The translations under genes were made by a program, and so were the position numbers. A stretch of 5,792 nt of DNA. Source: Allobutyricicoccus pentlandensis (GTDB taxonomy: Bacteria > Bacillota > Clostridia > Oscillospirales > QAMX01). Location: the NCBI GenBank assembly GCA_904398645.1, contig CAJFPH010000033.1, positions 1-5,792 on the forward strand, in the 5' to 3' direction. This document shows, in pieces, positions 1 to 4,436 of the stretch; positions within the stretch are counted from its first letter, which is position 1, and the number at the start of each line of letters is the position of its first letter. Below the pieces are notes generated by a model that saw nothing but the letters and a program-made list of their open reading frames with translations, was not told where the DNA came from and ran no database searches.

Positions 1-122
1 GTAAAAAACTTTTTGTTCTGAACATCAAATATTTTTGCAAAGTTCCCGCCAGTAGCCTGGAATTGATCCGACTCATAGCTCAGGTTCCCGCATTTTGGGC
101 ACACATACTGCCTTTGTTCCAT
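1..122 (-). CDS. Zinc-ribbon nucleic-acid-binding-like protein (DUF2082 / COG3478 type), 3' end cut off
   Basis: Only the first 40 codons are inside the window; the rest runs off the low-coordinate edge. The visible protein starts MEQRQYVCPKCGN and continues with a QFQATGGNFAKIFDVQNKKF stretch. A CxxC knuckle (Cys8, Cys11) followed by TGG-F-KIFDVQNKKF is the hallmark of the small zinc-ribbon family annotated as a predicted nucleic-acid-binding protein (DUF2082, zinc_ribbon_13). Family members are roughly 60-70 residues and carry a second CxxC, which would lie beyond the edge. The ATG at 122-120 is preceded by AGAAGGG at 128-134 with 5 bases between, which fixes the start. The gene begins 15 bases after the stop of the CNNM/CorC gene with no promoter or terminator between them, so it is very likely co-transcribed with it. 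The biological role of this family is unknown; the family name is a recognition by eye. Confidence 0.85.
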   Translation of the reverse strand, partial: MEQRQYVCPKCGNLSYESDQFQATGGNFAKIFDVQNKKFF

Positions 123-133
123 GATGACCCTTC

Positions 134-148
134 TTTCTTATACGTTTT
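134..148. repeat. 15-base direct repeat, copy 1
   Basis: The sequence TTTCTTATACGTTTT occurs here exactly and again at 1744-1758. This copy covers the last codons and the stop (138-140, read as TAA on the minus strand) of the CNNM/CorC gene and the start of the short gap before the zinc-ribbon gene. It is AT-rich, so chance is possible. Confidence 0.5.
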
Positions 149-1469
149 CGTTCTCGTTTACCGGTGCGTTTACCGTTACTTTAATTTCAAGCACCTGCTT
201 GTGATCCGTTTTTAAAACTTCGACTGTGAGATTCTCAAAAGTAAACGTTTCGCCTGGCTCCGGAATATGACCGAATTCTTCCGTTACCCAGCCGCCGACT
301 GAGACAGAATCCGAATCCTCATCGGGCTCAAATCCAAATTTTGAGAGCATGTCGTCAAGATCCATATCGCAGAGTACGCGATACGTATTTTCACCCGTTT
401 TAATAAACTCTTCCACAACTTCGTCGCTTTCATCCCATATTTCACCGACGATTTCTTCCAGGATATCTTCCATGGTTACAATACCGGCTACGCCGCCGAA
501 CTCATCCACAACCATTGCCATATGCGTCCGTTCTCTCTGCATCTCTTTCAGCAGATCGTGGGCCGGGATGGTTTCCGGAACAAATTTGGCAGGGTGGAGC
601 AGATCCGAAAGTTCGTGAGGCTCCTGATTTTGAATGGCGAGGAGGTATTCCCTGGTATAAAGAATGCCTACCACATCGTCTATGCTGTCGCGGCAAACCG
701 GTAAACGGGAATACCCATTATCGGAAATGATCTCGAGAATTTCCTCCGGCGTATTGTCAAGCCAGACAACCGTGGTACGCGTGCGGTGGACCATTACGTC
801 CGCCGCCGTTACATCGTTGAACGCAAAGATGTTTTCGATCATCTCTTTTTCATCAGGTTCAATCGTACCGTTTTCTTCGCCGACGTCAAGCATCATAATG
901 ATCTCTTCTTCAGAGACCGGTTCATCTTCCTCTTTGGGATTAATCCCAAATAAGCGAAGTACGCCGTTGGTTGAAATCGTCAAAAACCAGATAACCGGCT
1001 TTAATACAACGGAGAGCGCGGTGATCACGCCGCTCACAGCGCGCGCCACGGCGTCGGCCTTCTTCATGGCAATACGTTTCGGGACAAGCTCGCCAAAAAT
1101 CAGGGTGAAATAAGAGAGGATGATCGTGATGACAATAACGGACAGTGTATTCAGCAGGCTTTCAGATATAGCCAGATGACAGTCGTTAATGAGCCAGCTG
1201 ACCAGACGGTCGGAAAAGTTTTTTGCGGCGAACGCTGAGCCGAGGAAACCGGCCAATGTAATGCCGATTTGGATGGTTGAGAGGAAACCGGTAGGTTCCG
1301 TTACCATTTTCAGCATTTTTTCAGCCTTACGGTCGCCGGATTCCACTTGTTTTTTTAACTTGTTTTCATTTAGTGAGATAACGGCTATTTCCGTCATCGC
1401 AAAAAAAGCGTTCAGGAGAATTAAGATGACCTGTAGTAAAATTTGTTGACCTATTGATGCCGATGGCAT
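138..1469 (-). CDS. CNNM/CorC (hemolysin C-like) family membrane protein, putative Mg2+ transporter
   Basis: A 443-residue protein with the complete architecture of the CNNM/CorC family. An N-terminal membrane domain has hydrophobic segments at about 8-32, 62-82, 105-129 and 141-172, including the conserved FGELVPKRIA stretch at 125-134. A pair of CBS domains follows at about 222-280 and 288-346 (motifs YSRLPV, VVGIL, VVDEFGGVAGIVTMEDILEE), then a CorC_HlyC domain at about 357-435 (VGGWVTEEFGHIPEPG). Family members studied in bacteria, archaea and animals are linked to Mg2+ export, with the CBS pair binding ATP-Mg; the older name hemolysin is not informative. Export activity here is inference. 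The ATG at 1469 is preceded by AAAGGA about 11 bases upstream, a moderate site. The C-terminal tail is rich in Asn and Glu. Expression appears to depend on read-through of the leader terminator at 1512-1559, because no promoter is visible between that terminator and the start codon. Confidence 0.93.
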   Translation of the reverse strand: MPSASIGQQILLQVILILLNAFFAMTEIAVISLNENKLKKQVESGDRKAEKMLKMVTEPTGFLSTIQIGITLAGFLGSAFAAKNFSDRLVSWLINDCHLAISESLLNTLSVIVITIILSYFTLIFGELVPKRIAMKKADAVARAVSGVITALSVVLKPVIWFLTISTNGVLRLFGINPKEEDEPVSEEEIIMMLDVGEENGTIEPDEKEMIENIFAFNDVTAADVMVHRTRTTVVWLDNTPEEILEIISDNGYSRLPVCRDSIDDVVGILYTREYLLAIQNQEPHELSDLLHPAKFVPETIPAHDLLKEMQRERTHMAMVVDEFGGVAGIVTMEDILEEIVGEIWDESDEVVEEFIKTGENTYRVLCDMDLDDMLSKFGFEPDEDSDSVSVGGWVTEEFGHIPEPGETFTFENLTVEVLKTDHKQVLEIKVTVNAPVNENENV

Positions 1470-1511
1470 AATTATGTAGTTCCTTTCTGATTCAAATTTG
1501 TTCTGAAACGC

Positions 1512-1559
1512 AAAAAAGCATAGCCCACGAACCTAAATAACCAGTACGCGGGTTATGCT
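1512..1559 (-). terminator. Intrinsic terminator in the leader of the CNNM/CorC gene (putative attenuator)
   Basis: On the minus strand AGCATA (1559-1554) pairs with TATGCT (1522-1517). After one A/C mismatch, CCCGCG (1552-1547) pairs with CGTGGG (1529-1524) with one G-U pair. That gives 12 pairs, with perhaps three more toward the loop. The 3' arm runs straight into a six-T tract (1517-1512, its first T paired in the stem) and then G. This is a canonical rho-independent terminator. It lies about 43 bases before the CNNM start codon and downstream of the only good promoter, so the gene can be expressed only if polymerase passes it or an unseen promoter exists. The 5' arm begins inside the stop codon of the short upstream ORF, so a ribosome at that stop would cover the arm. 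Confidence 0.85.
1537..1556 (-). other. Alternative hairpin competing with the leader terminator
   Basis: Minus-strand ATAACC (1556-1551) can pair perfectly with GGTTAT (1542-1537) across an 8-base loop. These bases overlap the 5' arm and loop of the terminator at 1512-1559, so the two structures cannot form together. A 6-bp stem is weaker than the terminator and may be fortuitous. If real it would be a transient anti-terminator or pause hairpin. Confidence 0.35.
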
Positions 1560-1617
1560 ATAAAAAATCCTGATCTATCACGCATCGGTCTGCGGCGTTA
1601 CTGTCGCTGCCGTCCAT
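1558..1617 (-). CDS. 19-residue acidic leader peptide (upstream ORF of the CNNM/CorC gene)
   Basis: The ORF reads MDGSDSNAADRCVIDQDFL followed by TAG. It sits about 50 bases after the predicted transcription start, with a perfect AAAAGGAGG upstream at 1630-1638 (a rather long 12-base gap to the ATG). Five of 19 residues are Asp, only one is basic, and there is one Cys and no Pro. It has no run of one amino acid like those in leader peptides of amino-acid biosynthesis operons. Its stop codon (1560-1558) overlaps the first two paired bases of the intrinsic terminator that separates it from the CNNM/CorC gene. That position is typical of a peptide whose translation controls transcription attenuation. 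I do not recognise the peptide, and its function is inferred only from context and the strong ribosome binding site. Confidence 0.6.
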   Translation of the reverse strand: MDGSDSNAADRCVIDQDFL

Positions 1618-1629
1618 TGAGAAAGAAAA

Positions 1630-1638
1630 CCTCCTTTT
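1630..1638 (-). promoter_or_regulatory. Strong Shine-Dalgarno of the leader ORF
   Basis: AAAAGGAGG on the minus strand matches the 16S rRNA tail perfectly, yet the only start codon within reach is that of the 19-residue ORF, 12 bases downstream. It is preceded by a small TTAAG-TTT-CTTAA hairpin (about 1637-1649) that could slightly mask it. This site is stronger than that of the CNNM/CorC gene itself, which argues that the short ORF is translated. Confidence 0.7.
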
Positions 1639-1656
1639 AAGAAACTTAATATAGTG

Positions 1657-1663
1657 TATGCTA
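1657..1663 (-). repeat. TAGCATA leader repeat near the transcription start
   Basis: Minus-strand TAGCATA occurs here, about five bases into the predicted transcript, and again at 1560-1554, where it forms the stop codon and the 5' arm of the terminator. Either copy could pair through AGCATA with TATGCT in the terminator's 3' arm (1522-1517). Seven bases is short, so a role is speculative. Confidence 0.3.
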
Positions 1664-1674
1664 CATTGATCCCT

Positions 1675-1703
1675 ATTATAATATAGGCATTATGAAAAGT
1701 CAA
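1675..1703 (-). promoter_or_regulatory. Consensus sigma-A promoter for the leader and CNNM/CorC operon
   Basis: On the minus strand the -35 box TTGACT (1703-1698) is followed by a 17-base spacer and the -10 box TATAAT (1680-1675). Five of six and six of six bases match the consensus at ideal spacing. Transcription should start near 1668. This gives a leader of about 200 bases before the CNNM/CorC start codon, or about 157 bases if transcription stops at the leader terminator. Confidence 0.88.
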
Positions 1704-1743
1704 GTGGGAAATGAGGGGATCCCTTTTTATGAATGGAATATCT

Positions 1744-1758
1744 TTTCTTATACGTTTT
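1744..1758. repeat. 15-base direct repeat, copy 2
   Basis: An exact copy of the TTTCTTATACGTTTT found at 134-148. This copy lies about 40 bases upstream of the -35 box of the leader promoter, in non-coding DNA. It may be a remnant of a duplication, a protein-binding site, or a chance AT-rich match. Confidence 0.5.
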
Positions 1759-1780
1759 AAGATGTATGCCGGTATAATCT

Positions 1781-1900
1781 ATGAAAAGTCTTGGCGTTAC
1801 TTTGGAACGAAATGATTACAAAGAAACTACAGGCCTGTGGAAAGTCGTGGCTTATCAAATCATTGACGGTGAGGCGGCCAACGATTGGATTTCAAAATAA
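1781..1900 (+). CDS. Doubtful 39-residue ORF, possibly a gene fragment
   Basis: This is the only plus-strand ORF that does not lie antisense to a recognised gene. It starts MKSLGVTLERNDYKETTGLW, ends NDWISK and TAA, and sits entirely in the region between the two minus-strand operons. The composition is protein-like (charged residues alternating with WKVVAY and QII stretches). However, no Shine-Dalgarno precedes the ATG, an in-frame stop lies two codons upstream, and I do not recognise the sequence. A TATAAT at 1773-1778 is too close to the ATG to serve as its promoter in the usual way. The hairpin at 1903-1932 begins 3 bases after the stop and could end its transcript. It could be a small gene, the remnant of a longer one, or chance. 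Confidence 0.25.
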   Translation: MKSLGVTLERNDYKETTGLWKVVAYQIIDGEAANDWISK

Positions 1901-1902
1901 CG

Positions 1903-1932
1903 ACTCCCGGGAACCATTTGGTTCCCGGGAGT
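1903..1932. terminator. Perfect 13-bp hairpin ending the acc/degV operon, possibly bidirectional
   Basis: ACTCCCGGGAACC (1903-1915) and GGTTCCCGGGAGT (1920-1932) form a perfect GC-rich 13-bp stem with a 4-base loop. It begins 11 bases after the stop of the DegV-family gene. On the minus strand the stem is followed by CGTTATTTTG, a modest U-rich tail. On the plus strand it is followed by ATCTCTTT, a poorer tail. Termination of the minus-strand operon is the main role; ending plus-strand transcripts is possible. Confidence 0.85.
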
Positions 1933-1943
1933 ATCTCTTTGCC

Positions 1944-2768
1944 TTATTTCTCCGGCTCAAACCACATGACACCCAATACTGTGACCCCCAAATGAATTCC
2001 AAGTACCGGGCCCAGTTTCCGAATCATGACTTCACCGCCAAGACGCTGGCAAATCATGCCGGCAAGGTCTCGAGCGGCCTCGCTCTCAGAAATATACTGT
2101 ACGGCAACTTCCAGCGCATTTTCCGGAACGGAACGCGCCAGTTGCCGGAGCTGATCGGTTGGGCCGTGCGTAATGCCGCAGGCGACCACGGCGCCATCTC
2201 GGCAGGTAAGCAGAGGGCGTATATTCAAAATGGTGCTGACAGATTGCCGAACCGGGCCAAGCCGCCCGCTGCGGCGCAAAGGCGCCATATCGCTGACAGA
2301 AAAAACCGTTTTGACACGATCCCGGATCCTGGTAATCGCCTCGGCGGCTTCATCCAGCGTGGCACCCTGCGCAATCAGACGGCGCGCTTCCTTCACAAGA
2401 AACGCCAGGCCGAGGGCCGTTGTGCGGGTGTCGACAACACGGATCCCGTCGCCGCCCAGGTCATGAGCGCAGGCCGAAGCGTTGCTGAAGGTGCCGCTGA
2501 GACGTGATGATATCGTAAGGCAGAGAACCTCAAATCCCGCCTTGCGAAGCGCTTTAAACGTGCGCAGATAGCGTCCAATTGCCGGCTGGGAAGTATGCGG
2601 ATCGGCCTCCGCTTCGATAAGCGGGACAAAATCACCGTTTGCGCCGATAAAGCTTTCTGTGTACGTTTTGCCGCAAAGCGTGTACGTCATGGGAACGTAA
2701 ATAACGCCGAGCTCATGCGCGCCCTCTTTGGTCATACAGGCGCTGGAATCTGTTGCAATGACGATCAT
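1944..2768 (-). CDS. DegV-family protein, putative fatty-acid-binding (FakB-like) protein
   Basis: A 274-residue soluble protein with no signal peptide, close to the family's usual 280 or so. DegV signatures appear in order: ATDSSA at 5-10 (ligand-pocket loop), TSQPAIG at 59-65, ISSRLSGTFSNA at 86-97, VVDTRTTALG at 111-120, LRRSGRLG at 164-171, ILNIRPLL at 180-187 and GPVLGIHLGV at 253-262. DegV proteins bind a fatty acid; in characterised FakB members the protein presents it to the kinase FakA for phosphorylation and entry into phospholipid synthesis. Thr59 and His259 sit at positions of conserved pocket residues in that family. The ATG (2768-2766) overlaps the accA stop in ATGA, and GGGAGG at 2777-2782 lies 8 bases before it, so translation is probably coupled to accA. 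Its place at the end of the acc operon supports a lipid role. No FakA kinase gene is present in the window. Confidence 0.93.
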   Translation of the reverse strand: MIVIATDSSACMTKEGAHELGVIYVPMTYTLCGKTYTESFIGANGDFVPLIEAEADPHTSQPAIGRYLRTFKALRKAGFEVLCLTISSRLSGTFSNASACAHDLGGDGIRVVDTRTTALGLAFLVKEARRLIAQGATLDEAAEAITRIRDRVKTVFSVSDMAPLRRSGRLGPVRQSVSTILNIRPLLTCRDGAVVACGITHGPTDQLRQLARSVPENALEVAVQYISESEAARDLAGMICQRLGGEVMIRKLGPVLGIHLGVTVLGVMWFEPEK

Positions 2769-3553
2769 ACGTCCAGCCTCCCGACTTTGCGGAATTTTTC
2801 ATACCGCGTATGCAAGAGCTCGTCAAGCGGCATGGCGCACTTTTTATGAAGCGTATCAAAAAGCGCGTAGCGCAGCGTGCTGTATACAGAGGAGAAGTCT
2901 GTGTTGTCGGCAGGCTCCGGAATGATACGTTCGATGATTTCAAGCGACAACAGGTCCTCTGCGGTAATTTTTAAAGAATTTGCCGCCTCTTTTGCATGCT
3001 CCGCGTCCTTCCAGATAATACTTGAGGCGCCCTCCGGGGAAATGACGGAATAGACGGCGTTTTCCAGCATCCAGACTTCATCCGCAACGGCAAGCGCCAG
3101 CGCGCCGCCGGAACCGCCTTCACCGATCAGGATAGAAATGATGGGCGTTTTGAGGGACATCATTTCGACCAGGTTGTGCGCAATTGCGCTGGCCTGTCCG
3201 CGCTCCTCGGCGCCGATGCCGCTATACGCACCCGAAGTATCAACAAAGCAGATCACCGGACGGGAAAACTTTTCTGCCTGGCGCATCAGACGGAGCGCCT
3301 TGCGGTACCCCTCCGGATGGGCGGAACCGAAATTACGCGCAATGCGCTCGCGGGTATTGCTACCCTTTTCAAGGCCTATTACGGTTACAGGCATACCGCC
3401 CAAACGGCCGACCCCTCCAATGACGGCGTGATCGTCGCCGTAAAGACGGTCTCCGTGAAGTTCGCAGAAATCCTCGATAATGTTTGCAATGAATGCCGAG
3501 GTTGTTGGCCTGCCCTTTGCGCGGGCAAGGCATAAGCGTTCATATGCTGTCAT
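2765..3553 (-). CDS. accA: Acetyl-CoA carboxylase carboxyltransferase subunit alpha
   Basis: A 262-residue AccA that pairs with AccD to move the carboxyl group from carboxybiotin to acetyl-CoA, giving malonyl-CoA. Visible crotonase-fold signatures are ELHGDRLYGDD (31-41), HPEGYRKALRLM (79-90), GAYSGIGAEERGQ (108-120), GEGGSGGALAL (144-154) and ISPEGASSIIWKD (171-183). It is shorter than the E. coli protein (about 319 residues), lacking the longer N-terminal region, as is common in clostridial and lactic-acid-bacterial AccA. The start at 3553 has AAGGAGG at 3560-3566, 6 bases upstream and inside accD. The first 14 bases overlap the end of accD, and the stop overlaps the next gene's ATG. In the DTxGAYxGxGAEERG motif both x positions after Thr and Tyr, often Pro, are Ser (107 and 111). 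Confidence 0.97.
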   Translation of the reverse strand: MTAYERLCLARAKGRPTTSAFIANIIEDFCELHGDRLYGDDHAVIGGVGRLGGMPVTVIGLEKGSNTRERIARNFGSAHPEGYRKALRLMRQAEKFSRPVICFVDTSGAYSGIGAEERGQASAIAHNLVEMMSLKTPIISILIGEGGSGGALALAVADEVWMLENAVYSVISPEGASSIIWKDAEHAKEAANSLKITAEDLLSLEIIERIIPEPADNTDFSSVYSTLRYALFDTLHKKCAMPLDELLHTRYEKFRKVGRLDV

Positions 3554-4424
3554 TCCGGCCCTCCTTATGCAGTGCGAGCAGCATGGAAATCAAGCTGCGC
3601 TGCTCGCTGCGCGGCGCGATTTTGTCGACGAACCCCTTCTCCAGCAGAAATTCCGCCCGCTGGAATCCCTCGGGGAGGGTCTGGCGCATGGTCTGTTCAA
3701 TGACGCGCGGTCCGGCAAAACCGATAAGCGCGCCGGGTTCAGCCAGAATAATGTCGCCCAGCATGGCAAAAGACGCGGTAACGCCGCCGGTTGTGGGGTC
3801 AGTTAAAACCGTCAGGTAAAAAAGACCGGCTTCACTGTGACGGCCAACGGCCGCGCTGGTTTTTGCCATCTGCATCAGGGAAAGTATTCCCTCATGCACG
3901 CGTGCACCGCCGGAGACCGTGTATCCGACCACGGGGAGCCGGGCCTTTGTGGCATATTCAAAAAGGCGCGTAATTTTTTCCCCGACCGTAGCGCTCATAC
4001 TGCCCATCATAAAACGCGGCTCCATCACAAACAGTGCGGCCTCATGTCCGCCGATGGTACAGCGGCCTGTGACGACAGCCTCACGTTCGCCCGAGGCCTT
4101 ACGCGCTGCTTCCAATTTTTCTGCGTAATGCGGAAATGAAAGCCTGTCACAGGCGTCCACATCCGCATCGTGTTCGGCAAAACTGCCCTCATCTGTAATG
4201 AACGCGATACGCTCGCGCGCATTCAGCCGGAAGTGGTAGCCGCACCCCGGACACACAGAATGGTTCTCATGCAGCTCGCTGACAAAAAGGGCGCGTTTGC
4301 ATCCCGGGCAGGCCGTCATGAGACGGTCCGGAATGGAAGGAAGCAGATCGCCGCTCTTTTTTTGTGGCGCCGCTTCGCCTTCCAGGGAGAGTTTCGGCTT
4401 AATAAAAGAATTTTTATTGAACAT
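3540..4424 (-). CDS. accD: Acetyl-CoA carboxylase carboxyltransferase subunit beta (zinc-finger subunit)
   Basis: A 294-residue AccD of normal length. It carries the N-terminal four-cysteine zinc finger of bacterial beta subunits (Cys39, Cys42, Cys58, Cys61, in CPGC and CPGCGYHFRLNARERI). The carboxyltransferase core follows with FMMGSMSATVGEKI (138-151), SGGARVHEGILSLMQMAKTSAA (171-192), LTDPTTGGVTASFAMLGD (207-224), GALIGFAGPRVIEQ (231-244) and LPEGFQRAEFLLEKG (250-264). Together with AccA it forms the heterotetrameric carboxyltransferase that makes malonyl-CoA for fatty-acid synthesis in the cytoplasm. The ATG at 4424 begins 12 bases after the accC stop, with an AGAGGA site in the gap. The last codons contain the accA ribosome binding site, and the two genes overlap by 14 bases, which favours coupled, near-equal synthesis of the two subunits. 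Confidence 0.98.
   Translation of the reverse strand: MFNKNSFIKPKLSLEGEAAPQKKSGDLLPSIPDRLMTACPGCKRALFVSELHENHSVCPGCGYHFRLNARERIAFITDEGSFAEHDADVDACDRLSFPHYAEKLEAARKASGEREAVVTGRCTIGGHEAALFVMEPRFMMGSMSATVGEKITRLFEYATKARLPVVGYTVSGGARVHEGILSLMQMAKTSAAVGRHSEAGLFYLTVLTDPTTGGVTASFAMLGDIILAEPGALIGFAGPRVIEQTMRQTLPEGFQRAEFLLEKGFVDKIAPRSEQRSLISMLLALHKEGRNDSI
3560..3566 (-). promoter_or_regulatory. accA ribosome binding site inside the accD coding end
   Basis: AAGGAGG lies within the final codons of accD, 6 bases before the accA ATG. It fixes the accA start at 3553 and makes reinitiation by ribosomes finishing accD likely. Confidence 0.85.
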
Positions 4425-4436
4425 GAAAACGTCCTC

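Noticed and set aside
664..1113. Plus-strand Ser/Thr-rich ORF (149 codons) opposite the CNNM/CorC gene
   Set aside because: The composition is what antisense reading of a membrane/CBS protein gives, with no independent coding signal.
1561..1567. A second six-T tract on the minus strand inside the short ORF as an earlier terminator
   Set aside because: No stable GC-rich stem directly precedes it; the tract encodes Phe-Leu near the end of the peptide.
1470..1674. Known metal riboswitch (M-box, yybP-ykoY, NiCo) or T-box in the leader
   Set aside because: The leader before the terminator is only about 157 bases and largely occupied by the short ORF. I could not find the conserved core motifs of these classes, such as a T-box TGGNACCGCG-like element. 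A covariance-model search would settle it.
1773..1778. Plus-strand TATAAT as a promoter for the 39-codon ORF
   Set aside because: No acceptable -35 box lies 16-18 bases upstream, and the start of transcription would fall after the ATG at 1781.
1791..2507. Long plus-strand ORF (238 codons) opposite the DegV-family gene
   Set aside because: It mostly lies antisense to a gene with clear family motifs, starts with a non-ATG codon without a ribosome binding site, and its translation resembles no known protein. It is a shadow ORF.
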